Shown here piece after piece: positions 1 through 6,327 of a DNA stretch of 8,468 bases. Within the stretch, counting starts at the first letter, position 1, and every line of letters begins with the position of its first letter. Source of the stretch: VFZL01 sp046734915 (GTDB lineage Bacteria; Acidobacteriota; Vicinamibacteria; Vicinamibacterales; CAVVIG01); assembly GCA_046734915.1 (NCBI GenBank), contig JBKPSC010000102.1:1-8468 (forward strand), given 5' to 3'. Position numbers and translations under genes: made by a program. The notes under the pieces were generated by a model that saw only the letters and a program-made list of their open reading frames with translations, did no database searches and was not told where the DNA came from.

Positions 1-239
1 TTGAAGCCGCGCTTCGTGAACATCGCCGTCAGCAGATCGGCGTTCTTGCGCATGTCAGCGTCGTTGCCGGACACGTTCGGCAGCGAGACGAGCTGAACGA
101 GCTCGTCGACAATCTGCCGCTCATGCTGCGCGCGCCAGCTCTTCACCGGCGATTGGGCATCGGCAGGCACGCCCAGCACCCACGCCGCGCAAAGCATCCA
201 CAGGAACCCTTGCGCACGCCGGCCGACAGACTTGTTCAT
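1..239 (-). CDS. M20-family metallopeptidase, N-terminal fragment (runs off the left edge)
   Basis: Partial gene: only the first 79 codons are visible. The product opens with a basic stretch and a hydrophobic core (WMLCAAWVLGVPADAQ), read as a Sec signal peptide ending near residue 29. The mature start reads IVDELVQLVSLPNVSG, followed by NADLLTAMFTKRGF. This is the usual N-terminal helix of M20 zinc di-/carboxypeptidases, in which a short-chain peptide or acyl-amino-acid substrate is hydrolysed by a dinuclear zinc site. The zinc ligands lie beyond the window, so catalysis cannot be checked. The ATG at 239 is chosen because AAGGAG lies 5 nt upstream. It follows the ThuA-like gene by 23 bp on the same strand and is probably the last visible gene of that operon. 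Export is seen in the sequence; substrate and exact subfamily are unknown. Confidence 0.8.
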   Translation of the reverse strand, partial: MNKSVGRRAQGFLWMLCAAWVLGVPADAQSPVKSWRAQHERQIVDELVQLVSLPNVSGNDADMRKNADLLTAMFTKRGF

Positions 240-244
240 CGCGT

Positions 245-250
245 CTCCTT
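245..250 (-). promoter_or_regulatory. Ribosome binding site of the M20 peptidase gene
   Basis: AAGGAG on the minus strand, 5 nt before the ATG at 239. It sits in the 23-bp gap after the ThuA-like gene and fixes the start of the peptidase. Confidence 0.7.
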
Positions 251-262
251 CGGAACGCCGCT

Positions 263-1048
263 CTAACGATCCAGCACCCAGCGAAGGCCGCCGAGGACGT
301 GCTGCTGGTACAGCGGATTCTGCCAGACGTCCTCGCGATGGCCGAGCGCTGTGTAGAACACGCGCCCCTGGCCATAGACCTTCGCCCACGCGAGCGGCAG
401 ATCGGCCGGCTGCCCGGATTCAGGCGCCCCGTCCTCCGGCTGGCGATCCAGCGAGAGGAGCAGCGTGACCGCGCCACGGTTGGCGCGGGTGAATTTGTAG
501 ATTTCGTCGAACACGCGGAAGCGCGCGCCAAGCGGTATCGAGGCCGGATGCGAAGGCGTTTCGACGATCGCTTCGACCGTCGTCTGGTTCCCGTGCGTGA
601 GAACTTCGTTGCCCAGCATATCGAGATAAGCCGGGGCGTCGTGATAGGTGTCGGCGGCGCTGTGCATGCCGACGAATCCATGGCCGCGCGCGATCCAGTC
701 GAGCAGTCCGTTGAGATCTCGCACCGGCAGATTGCCCGTCGTATTGGCAAACACGAGGGCGTCCACGTCGCCGAGCGCAGAGGGGGCGAGCATTCGCGAG
801 ACGTCATCTGCAGTTCGGCAGAAGCTGACCGTGAACAGTCCAGACGAGCGGCTGAGAGCCAGCAGCGTCGCCTCGGCGTCCGGAATCGACGAATGCCTGA
901 ACCCTTCCGTATGCGTGACCACCAGGACCTGGGCGGTTCTCCCGACCGGCGACGGCACCGGATCCCCGGTGGGCGTTGGCGCCTGAGAAGCGCCCGAGCA
1001 CGACGAGATGGCCGCTGCCGTCAGCAGCGACCATACCGTCCGCCGCAC
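263..1048 (-). CDS. ThuA-like domain protein, exported (possible lipoprotein)
   Basis: A 261-residue protein with a class I glutamine-amidotransferase-like ThuA fold. Family signatures in order: VLVVTHTEGFRH (residues 41-52), GMHSAADT (127-134), DEIYKF (181-186) and a C-terminal block ending RVFYTALGH (229-237). ThuA proteins are associated with sugar or glycoside metabolism, named after trehalose utilisation, but the biochemical role of most members is unsettled. The N-terminus has a short hydrophobic core and Cys17 in the context AISSC, an imperfect lipobox, followed by a Pro/Thr-rich linker. It is therefore exported and perhaps lipid-anchored. The start is GTG at 1048, with TGAGG 5 nt upstream overlapping the stop codon of the preceding gene, which suggests translational coupling. 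The length is normal for a single-domain member. Family call is confident; substrate is unknown. Confidence 0.88.
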   Translation of the reverse strand: MRRTVWSLLTAAAISSCSGASQAPTPTGDPVPSPVGRTAQVLVVTHTEGFRHSSIPDAEATLLALSRSSGLFTVSFCRTADDVSRMLAPSALGDVDALVFANTTGNLPVRDLNGLLDWIARGHGFVGMHSAADTYHDAPAYLDMLGNEVLTHGNQTTVEAIVETPSHPASIPLGARFRVFDEIYKFTRANRGAVTLLLSLDRQPEDGAPESGQPADLPLAWAKVYGQGRVFYTALGHREDVWQNPLYQQHVLGGLRWVLDR

Positions 1049-1053
1049 GTCCG

Positions 1054-1058
1054 CCTCA
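1054..1058 (-). promoter_or_regulatory. Ribosome binding site of the ThuA-like gene, overlapping the upstream stop codon
   Basis: TGAGG on the minus strand. Its TGA is the stop codon of the LVIVD gene, and it stands 5 nt before the GTG at 1048. Ribosomes ending the upstream gene are well placed to start the next one. Confidence 0.6.
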
Positions 1059-3017
1059 GCGCAGCCGGGCCGCCCGCGCGTTCAGCGTCGCCGCCAGCGC
1101 GGTCAACCGCATGGCATCGCGGCCCGAGGCAGCCGCGGCGTCTTTGTCGATCTCAGCGGCGAGGGCCTGCAATTGCTCGGCGGCCTGCGCGCCGCCCTTG
1201 TCCGTCGCGCCGCGAACGCCGTCCGCCCGGTCGAGGGCACTGCGTACCGCCGCCGCGCGCGCCGGCTCAATACCCTTGCTGCGCCCGAGTTGATCCAGGT
1301 ACGCGCGCGCCACGACCGAGTTCGGCGGCCACGTGATCCGCGTCTGGTCCTGCGCGTTGAAGTTCTCCGATCGCACGAGAACGGCGGCCGTGATTTCGTT
1401 CTGTGACAGGAACTCGCTGGGCTTCAGCCGGAACACGTCGAGGCCGCGGATGATCTCCGCCGCGTAGATGTTGCCGTTGTACCAATAGGCCGACCAGTAG
1501 CCACCGGTGTAGAGCTGTTTGGCGTCGACGGGCCCGCGATCGAAATAGGCAATCTCGAACGGGTGCGCCGAATCCGTGAAGTCGAACACCGACACGCCGC
1601 CCTGGTACCACGCCTGCACCATGATGTCCCGGCCTGGAACCGGGATGAGCGACCCGTTGTGCGCGACGCAGTTCTCCTGATCGGTCTGCGGCGCGGGCAT
1701 CTTGTAATAGCCGCGGAACTGCAGCTTGCGATCGACGATGTCGAAGATGGCGTCGGCGCCCCAGTTCGGGAGATCGGTCGCGCGGCAGCGTGGACGCGAC
1801 CCGCCGCCCCACTCGTCGGTGAAGAGAATCTTCGTTCCGTCGTTGTTGAACGTCGCGGAATGCCAATAGGCGAAGTTGTTGTCCATCGCCGCGTCGAGCC
1901 GGACGGGATGCACGGGGTCGGTGATGTCGATCAGGATGCCGTTGCCCGAGCAGGCCCCGGCTGCCAGTCCCTTCTCAGGGAAAACCGTGATGTCGTGGCA
2001 CTGATTGGTGCGCGACGTCGTCTGCGTTCCCTCGCCGTGGTTGCCGCCCTTCCACAGGCCGTTCACATCGCCGGTCGCCGCGTCGGCGAACAGGCGGGGA
2101 CGGTTAACGATCTTCGCGTCCTGCGGCCGCGCCAGCGAGACTTCGATGACGTCGATACTGAAGAGCGAAGTGTTCGGATCGTCCTTGGGTTCGGCGGCCG
2201 AACAGCCCTCGAGCTCCTCGCCAGCGCGCACCGAGCTCGTGCCGCTCCCGTAGACGTAGATGGTGTTGGGGTCGTTGGCCACCGGCACCAGCGTGTGCGT
2301 GTGCGACCCACGACAGGTTTGAACGGCCGCCACCTGCCGGGGATTCTTGAGATCGCTGATGTCGAAGATGCGGACGCCACGGAAACGGTCGGAACTGACT
2401 GCCGTTTGCACACCGCCGGTCCCGCAATCGAGACGTCCGCGGACCTGCTCGACCGACATGAAGAGCAGGTTCTTGTAAACCGAGACGTCGCCCTGTCCCC
2501 CGGGGCAGACCGTCGAGGCGAGCAGACGCGGACCCTTCGGCTCTTCGATGTCGTAGATGTTGAACCCGTGGTAGTTGCCGACGAACATGTGATGGCCGTC
2601 GAACGCCAGGTCCGAGTTCACATAACTCGGCAGATTGGCGGTCTTGGGATCGAACGGCGGCGGCGACGGCGGCGTGGCGTTGGCGCCCGCGGCGCCGCCG
2701 TTGGCCGACGCGTCAGCGGCAGGGCCACCAGTGCCGTTCGCGGCGTTCCCGGCTGCGTTGTTGGCGTTTGCCGGCCGCTCGGGAGCGGTCGGCGTCCCGT
2801 TCGGTTTCTGCGGATCGAAGAAGCCAGACGGCTTCGGCAGCGTGGCGAGCAGCTCCAGGTTCTTGATGGCCTCGCCGGCGTTGCGAAGCCCGGGCTTCAA
2901 TCCGACCCGTGGATCCTTGGATCCGGTTGCCGGCTGCCGATCCTGCGCCTGCCCGGCGAGCACGAACGTGCTCATCACGACCGCCACACAGGCTCCGCGG
3001 ATGGTCGAAGACATCAT
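1056..3017 (-). CDS. Secreted LVIVD-repeat beta-propeller protein
   Basis: A 653-residue exported protein. Residues 1-24 form a Sec signal peptide with likely cleavage after AGQA. Residues 80-122 are a low-complexity Ala/Asn/Gly/Pro linker. The rest carries repeated units of the LVIVD type, where a strand reading G-x-x-[IV]-[FY]-D-[IV]-x-[DE] is followed by a Pro: near residues 151-166, 214-230, 360-376 and 474-491, with a degenerate copy at 525-531. Such repeats build a beta-propeller. The mature part has eight cysteines (171, 198, 235, 272, 340, 356, 411, 450), consistent with disulfides outside the cytoplasm, and conserved-looking His clusters (HH at 142-143, SHTHT at 238-242). Residues 570-653 are predicted helical and Ala-rich. 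The start is ATG at 3017, overlapping the DUF305 stop (ATGA), with AAGGAG 8 nt upstream. No enzymatic motif was recognised; a binding or scaffold role is inference. Confidence 0.85.
   Translation of the reverse strand: MMSSTIRGACVAVVMSTFVLAGQAQDRQPATGSKDPRVGLKPGLRNAGEAIKNLELLATLPKPSGFFDPQKPNGTPTAPERPANANNAAGNAANGTGGPAADASANGGAAGANATPPSPPPFDPKTANLPSYVNSDLAFDGHHMFVGNYHGFNIYDIEEPKGPRLLASTVCPGGQGDVSVYKNLLFMSVEQVRGRLDCGTGGVQTAVSSDRFRGVRIFDISDLKNPRQVAAVQTCRGSHTHTLVPVANDPNTIYVYGSGTSSVRAGEELEGCSAAEPKDDPNTSLFSIDVIEVSLARPQDAKIVNRPRLFADAATGDVNGLWKGGNHGEGTQTTSRTNQCHDITVFPEKGLAAGACSGNGILIDITDPVHPVRLDAAMDNNFAYWHSATFNNDGTKILFTDEWGGGSRPRCRATDLPNWGADAIFDIVDRKLQFRGYYKMPAPQTDQENCVAHNGSLIPVPGRDIMVQAWYQGGVSVFDFTDSAHPFEIAYFDRGPVDAKQLYTGGYWSAYWYNGNIYAAEIIRGLDVFRLKPSEFLSQNEITAAVLVRSENFNAQDQTRITWPPNSVVARAYLDQLGRSKGIEPARAAAVRSALDRADGVRGATDKGGAQAAEQLQALAAEIDKDAAAASGRDAMRLTALAATLNARAARLR
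2652..2780 (-). repeat. Low-complexity Ala/Asn/Gly/Pro linker inside the LVIVD gene
   Basis: The codons for residues 80-122 encode almost only Ala, Asn, Gly and Pro, including ANANNAAGNAANGTGG. The DNA contains short GGC-rich iterations near 2655-2675. It is an in-frame flexible spacer between the N-terminal segment and the propeller, likely variable in length between strains. Confidence 0.6.
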
Positions 3018-3691
3018 TGCGGCAACTCCTTGAGCATCGCGCCCATGCGATCGATTTCCATCTTCTGATCCGCCTCGACGTCCGATGCGAACGCGAAAAT
3101 CTCCGTATCCTGTCCGGCGCCCGGCGACGCGAACAGATCGCGCACCATCACGAGCGCGCCTTCGTGGTGCGACATCATCCCCTCGAGAAACAGCCGGTCG
3201 AACGACGGCCCGCTCGCCGCCGCCAGGCGCGCCATCGCCTCGGGCGTCAACATGCCCGGCATGAGCGCCGCGTCATGCTGATGATGGGCGTGCTCATCGG
3301 GAACGGCCTGGCCACGAGCTTCCAGCCAGTGCTGCATCATGCGGATTTCGTCGACCTGCGACACCTCGATGCGCAGGCCCAGCATCTTCATGTCGTCGCG
3401 CCGGGTCCTCGTCTTCAGCAACTCGACCATCTCGACGGCCTGCGCGTGGTGGCCGATCATGCCCTGCATGAACTGGACGTCCGCAAGCGTGAACGAGACG
3501 CGCGACAGGTCCGTGGCGTGCGCGACATCGATGGCCTGAGTCGGTTGGCCCGGAGCGCCCGGCTGCACGAGCGGCGCGGGCGAGTCGGGCGGCGACGGAC
3601 TGGCCGCCACTTTCGTGGCGGCGGGCACCGTGCGGCAGCCAGCGGCCGCAAGCAGCATCAGCACGAGTGGGACGTGACGGGCAGCGTTCAC
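3014..3691 (-). CDS. DUF305 family lipoprotein (four-helix, Met/His-rich)
   Basis: A 225-residue protein with two DUF305 signatures: MIGHHAQAVEM (residues 78-88) and MMSHHEGALVM (172-182). These paired HH motifs on helices typify the family, which folds as a ferritin-like helical bundle; some members, such as cyanobacterial CopM, bind copper. Residues 9-18 form a hydrophobic segment ending in LLAAAGC, a good lipobox, so Cys19 should be lipid-modified and the protein anchored in the envelope. A Pro/Ser/Ala linker follows (31-50). Between the two halves lies DEHAHHQHD (132-140), adding possible metal ligands, and Met is abundant. The start is GTG at 3691, with an AGG about 6 nt upstream. It is the first gene of the minus-strand operon and overlaps the next gene by 4 bp. 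Metal binding is inferred from family and residues; the specific metal is unknown. Confidence 0.9.
   Translation of the reverse strand: MNAARHVPLVLMLLAAAGCRTVPAATKVAASPSPPDSPAPLVQPGAPGQPTQAIDVAHATDLSRVSFTLADVQFMQGMIGHHAQAVEMVELLKTRTRRDDMKMLGLRIEVSQVDEIRMMQHWLEARGQAVPDEHAHHQHDAALMPGMLTPEAMARLAAASGPSFDRLFLEGMMSHHEGALVMVRDLFASPGAGQDTEIFAFASDVEADQKMEIDRMGAMLKELPQ
3026..3031 (-). promoter_or_regulatory. Ribosome binding site of the LVIVD gene, inside the DUF305 gene
   Basis: AAGGAG on the minus strand, encoded within the last codons of the DUF305 gene (KELPQ) and 8 nt before the ATG at 3017. It supports that start and coupling between the two genes. Confidence 0.75.
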
Positions 3692-3710
3692 GACAAACCT
3701 GAACGCCTCT

Positions 3711-3740
3711 AGGCTACTGCGATCGGGGATGGACTGTCAT
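3711..3740 (-). promoter_or_regulatory. Candidate promoter of the DUF305-LVIVD-ThuA-M20 operon
   Basis: On the minus strand, ATGACA (3735-3740, one mismatch to TTGACA) is followed after 18 nt by TAGCCT (3711-3716, a weak -10 of the TAnnnT form). Transcription would start near 3704 and leave a short leader before the GTG at 3691. It lies in the only sizeable intergenic space of the window (3692-3816, divergent genes), where a promoter for each direction is expected. No convincing plus-strand promoter was found there. Confidence 0.35.
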
Positions 3741-3816
3741 ACCCTTCCTCGACCGGACCTCGGGGCCGGGCTCCCACGTATTAGCCAGAGAAGCTCTCCA
3801 TACTTCAAGAAAGCGG

Positions 3817-4962
3817 TTGTCCAGGATGCAGCGACTACGACGACGTCAGACGCGGCGGCCCCGTTCAGCCGGCTTCAGAGCCCAATACATGCAGGACCTG
3901 AAGGCGGAAGACCTGCAGCGGATGTTCACCCGGGACACCGTCGAGGCTTACCAGTTTTTTTCGCGCAACATCGACTTCGGCGACACGGCGACACTGCCGT
4001 GGCACCGCCGGATCCTCAGGCAGGCCCGGCTCGTCTTCGTCGCGTTCACGATGAAGCTCTCGCCAGCCCGGCGCGTCCTCTATCTCGGATCCTTGATCAT
4101 CACTCTGGCCGGCCTGTTCAAACTGGCAGGCGGGGCCGGAATGCCGGACGGCACGCAGGCAGTCGTCGCCGGCTTTCTCCTGTTGAACCTCCTGATCCTG
4201 CTCGAAGTCGCCGATCGACTGTCGCTCAAGAACGATCTCGAGATCGCGCGCGACATTCAGTTGGCGATGCTGCCGCACGGCCTCCACCGCACCGAGACGG
4301 TCGAAACGGCGGGCATCAGCCGTCCGGCCAACACCGTTGGCGGCGATTTCTTCGACGTCATCCCGCTCCCCGACGGCCGCCTCGTCGTCGCGCTGGGTGA
4401 TGTGGCCGGCAAAGGCAGTCCGGCGGCGCTCCTGATGGCCCTGCTCGTCGCCATGCTCCGGACGTTGGTTGAAACCGCTGACGAGATCCCACGCGACGTG
4501 TCCGCGCTCGCTTCGCGCCTGAACAGACAGGTCGCGCGGCACGCGCCCGGCAATCGCTTCATCACGCTCTTCGTGGCGTTTTTCGATCCGTCGACGAGCT
4601 TGCTGGAGTACGTCAACGCGGGGCATACACCTCCGATCCTGTTCCGCGCAGACGGGTCGCACGATCGGCTGCTGACAGGCGGCGTCGCCCTCGGCCTGTT
4701 CGAGGGGTCGACCTTCACCGCCGACCGGACGTCGGTCGGCGCCGACGATTTGCTGGCAATGTACAGTGACGGCATCTCAGAAGCCGAGAGCCCAGCCGGT
4801 GTGCCGTTCGACGAAGAAGGGCTGGTCAGGACGATCCGCGCCGGCTCCCGTACGGACCTCCAGGGTCTCGTCTCGACTGTGGTTGAGGCGGTCGGCACGC
4901 ACCACGGGGATGCCCGCTTCGCCGACGACCTCACGCTCCTCCTGCTGCGGCGAATCCGGTAG
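3817..4962 (+). CDS. Membrane-anchored SpoIIE/PP2C-type serine/threonine phosphatase (RsbU-like)
   Basis: A 381-residue protein. Residues 85-103 and 112-132 are two hydrophobic segments, probably a transmembrane hairpin. DLEIARDIQLAMLP (140-153) is the linker helix usually found just before SpoIIE domains. The catalytic domain (about 155-380) shows all the metal-binding blocks: GGDFFD (175-180), GDVAGKG (194-200), NAGH (267-270), YSDGISEA (316-323) and FADDLTLL (368-375). It should therefore be an active Mn/Mg-dependent phosphatase acting on phospho-Ser/Thr, classically an anti-sigma-factor antagonist. No sensor domain and no adjacent RsbV/RsbW genes are visible, so its target is unknown. The start is uncertain: TTG at 3817 gives the longest form, while ATG at 3826 or at 3889 (residue 25, before QDLKAEDLQ) are alternatives; none has a strong Shine-Dalgarno. 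It is divergent from the DUF305 operon. Confidence 0.9.
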   Translation: MSRMQRLRRRQTRRPRSAGFRAQYMQDLKAEDLQRMFTRDTVEAYQFFSRNIDFGDTATLPWHRRILRQARLVFVAFTMKLSPARRVLYLGSLIITLAGLFKLAGGAGMPDGTQAVVAGFLLLNLLILLEVADRLSLKNDLEIARDIQLAMLPHGLHRTETVETAGISRPANTVGGDFFDVIPLPDGRLVVALGDVAGKGSPAALLMALLVAMLRTLVETADEIPRDVSALASRLNRQVARHAPGNRFITLFVAFFDPSTSLLEYVNAGHTPPILFRADGSHDRLLTGGVALGLFEGSTFTADRTSVGADDLLAMYSDGISEAESPAGVPFDEEGLVRTIRAGSRTDLQGLVSTVVEAVGTHHGDARFADDLTLLLLRRIR

Positions 4963-4965
4963 AAT
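4960..4965 (+). promoter_or_regulatory. Candidate -10 element overlapping the phosphatase stop codon
   Basis: TAGAAT, five of six matches to TATAAT, with its TAG being the stop of the SpoIIE gene. Initiation near 4972 would give a leader of about 34 nt to the next gene. No matching -35 box is visible 16-18 nt upstream, so this is weak. Confidence 0.25.
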
Positions 4966-4992
4966 CCGAGCGAACCCCGGTGACTCAGTTCT

Positions 4993-4996
4993 GGAG
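4993..4996 (+). promoter_or_regulatory. Ribosome binding site of the DUF442-like phosphatase gene
   Basis: GGAG, 9 nt before the ATG at 5006. It selects this start over the longer open frame, which runs back into the SpoIIE gene to 4766 and would hide the signal peptide. Confidence 0.6.
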
Positions 4997-5005
4997 ATTG
5001 CTGTC

Positions 5006-5545
5006 ATGCGAACACTTGTGACGATAGGGCTGGTAGCGGCGGGCGCGTTGCTGGTCACGGCCGACGCCGGCGCGCAGGCGTCGAAGGTTACCAAGGAAAA
5101 CGTGCCTGGCATCACCAACCTCGCGCGGCTCGAGACGACGATTGCCTGCGCCGGCGCGGTGAAGGCCGAGGCCGTGCCCGAAATCAAGAAGATGGGCTTC
5201 GCCTCGATCATCAACGTCCGGGAGGCCAGCGAGCCCGGCGCCGAGGTGGACAAGGAAGAAGCGGCAGCCAAGGCGGCGGGCCTCAAGTTCGTTCACGTGC
5301 CGTTCAACGTGGCGGCGCCGGCGCCCGACCTGGTTGACAAGTTCCTGGCCGCCGTCACCGTTCCAGCGAATCAGCCGGCTTTCGTGCACTGTGCTGCGGG
5401 CGGACGGGCCGCGAGCCTGTGGTTCATCAAGCGGGTCAAGGTCGACAAGTGGGATCAGGCGCGGGCGCTCGAAGAAGCCAACGCGCTCGGTCTGAACGAT
5501 CGCCTGCGAACCTGGGCGCTCGACTACCTCAAGACGCACTCGTAG
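5006..5545 (+). CDS. Secreted tyrosine-phosphatase-like protein (DUF442 / beta-lactamase-hydrolase-like phosphatase type)
   Basis: A 179-residue protein with a clear Sec signal peptide (residues 1-25, likely cleaved after AGAQA). The mature protein has the small cysteine-phosphatase layout: ITNLARLE near the start, INVREASEPGAE (69-80), KFVHVPF (94-100) and a P-loop-like VHCAAGGRA (127-135). The putative nucleophile Cys129 and Arg134 are spaced C-x4-R, one residue shorter than the classical C-x5-R of tyrosine phosphatases. As remembered, the HCRSGTRS-type loop of the DUF442/BLH family has the same spacing. The usual Ser/Thr around the loop is replaced by Ala/Gly, so activity is uncertain. The open frame extends upstream to 4766, but ATG 5006, with GGAG 9 nt before it and the signal peptide directly after, is the real start. 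It lies 43 bp behind the SpoIIE phosphatase gene on the same strand. Confidence 0.78.
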   Translation: MRTLVTIGLVAAGALLVTADAGAQASKVTKENVPGITNLARLETTIACAGAVKAEAVPEIKKMGFASIINVREASEPGAEVDKEEAAAKAAGLKFVHVPFNVAAPAPDLVDKFLAAVTVPANQPAFVHCAAGGRAASLWFIKRVKVDKWDQARALEEANALGLNDRLRTWALDYLKTHS

Positions 5546-5582
5546 TCGCGTCGCCTCACTGCCGCGGCGCCGGGCGACCCGC

Positions 5583-5588
5583 TATCCT
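5583..5588 (+). promoter_or_regulatory. Candidate -10 element for a leaderless VIT transporter transcript
   Basis: TATCCT ends 6 nt before the ATG at 5595, the distance at which transcription would start on the ATG itself. The gene has no recognisable Shine-Dalgarno, which fits a leaderless message. No -35 box is evident. Confidence 0.3.
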
Positions 5589-5594
5589 GCTGGC

Positions 5595-6284
5595 ATGCGT
5601 CACCGCGAAGGACACCGGACGGACCGCATCGGCTGGCTGCGAGCCGCGGTCCTCGGCGCCAACGACGGCATCGTCTCGACGGCCAGTCTGATCGTCGGAG
5701 TCGCGGCGGCGAGCGCCGCCCGGCGCGATATCTTCGTCGCCGGCGCGGCCGGGCTCGTCGCCGGCGCGCTGTCGATGGCGGCCGGAGAGTACGTGTCGGT
5801 CAGCTCGCAGGCCGACACCGAGCGCGCCGACCTCGCGCTCGAACGCTACGAGCTGCAGACCGATCCGGCCGGCGAAGAGGACGAGCTCACCGTCATCTAC
5901 CAGCAGCGAGGCATCGAGGCCCCGCTCGCCCGCGCCGTGGCGCGTCAGCTGATGGCGCACGATGCGCTTGGCGCGCACGCGCGCGACGAGCTCGGGATGT
6001 CCACGGTCCTGACCGCCCGTCCGCTGCAGGCCGCCGCCGCCTCGGCGGCCACCTTCGCCATCGGCGCGGCGCTTCCGCTCGTTACCGTGCTCATCGCGCC
6101 TCTCTCGATACTGGGCATCATCGTGTCGGCCGTGTCGCTTCTGTGCCTGGGCGCGCTTGGCGCCCTGGCGGCGCGGACCGGCGGCGCATCCGGGACATCG
6201 GGAGCCGCGCGCGTCGCGTTCTGGGGCGCGCTGGCGATGGCGGTGACCGCCGGCGTCGGGCGCCTCGTCGGCGCGGCGGTTTGA
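5595..6284 (+). CDS. VIT/CCC1-family metal transporter
   Basis: A 229-residue integral membrane protein of the vacuolar iron transporter family, which moves Fe(II) or Mn(II) across membranes, presumably by proton exchange. Diagnostic motifs: VLGANDGIVST (residues 19-29) in the first membrane helix and GALSMAAGEYVSVSSQ (57-72) in the second. Residues 73-143 form the long hydrophilic, Glu-rich helical region (ERADLALERYE, AGEEDELTV) that in plant VIT1 binds metal ahead of the third helix. Three further membrane helices lie near 144-164, 165-190 and 205-226, giving the usual five. The length is normal. The start is the ATG at 5595; no Shine-Dalgarno precedes it, and a possible leaderless promoter is noted separately. 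It follows the DUF442-like gene by 49 bp and converges with the DUF3037 gene. The metal ion transported is not determined by the sequence. Confidence 0.92.
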   Translation: MRHREGHRTDRIGWLRAAVLGANDGIVSTASLIVGVAAASAARRDIFVAGAAGLVAGALSMAAGEYVSVSSQADTERADLALERYELQTDPAGEEDELTVIYQQRGIEAPLARAVARQLMAHDALGAHARDELGMSTVLTARPLQAAAASAATFAIGAALPLVTVLIAPLSILGIIVSAVSLLCLGALGALAARTGGASGTSGAARVAFWGALAMAVTAGVGRLVGAAV

Positions 6285-6286
6285 GG

Positions 6287-6327
6287 TCGCCTCGGCTGCG
6301 CGGGCGTCAGCCCGGAGCCTGACCGTT
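6287..6327. terminator. Possible bidirectional hairpin between convergent genes
   Basis: CGGGC (6301-6305) and GCCCG (6310-6314) form a perfect 5-bp stem with a 4-nt loop. Outer GGTC and GACC segments could extend it imperfectly. It sits where the VIT gene (stop 6284) and the DUF3037 gene (stop 6307) converge 22 bp apart, partly inside the DUF3037 coding end. No U-tract follows on either strand, so an intrinsic terminator is only tentative. Confidence 0.25.

Noticed and set aside
299..1336. A 345-codon plus-strand open frame opposite the ThuA-like gene
   Set aside because: It spans the junction of two real minus-strand genes, its product is Arg-rich low-complexity sequence, and it has no ribosome binding site or recognisable domain.
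2655..2675. GGC/GCC-rich iterations as a microsatellite or regulatory repeat
   Set aside because: They lie in frame inside the low-complexity linker of the LVIVD gene and are explained by Ala/Pro/Gly codons in a GC-rich genome.
1563..3068. A 501-codon open frame on the plus strand opposite the LVIVD gene
   Set aside because: It is an antisense shadow caused by high GC and few stop codons. The translation is Arg/Val-rich without family motifs, whereas the minus-strand protein has a signal peptide, repeats and a good ribosome binding site.
3786..3800. Short AGAG-AAG-CTCT hairpin upstream of the SpoIIE gene as an operator or terminator
   Set aside because: The stem is only 4 bp with a 3-nt loop and no U-tract. 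This is expected by chance in a 125-bp spacer.
3865..4662. A 265-codon minus-strand open frame opposite the SpoIIE phosphatase gene
   Set aside because: The plus-strand frame carries all PP2C metal-binding motifs. The antisense product shows no motif and is rich in charged residues typical of shadows.
4766..5005. N-terminal extension of the DUF442-like protein back into the SpoIIE gene
   Set aside because: The extension is out of frame with the SpoIIE coding sequence but wholly inside its end. It is Arg/Ser-rich, and it would bury the evident signal peptide that starts at 5006 behind a GGAG site.
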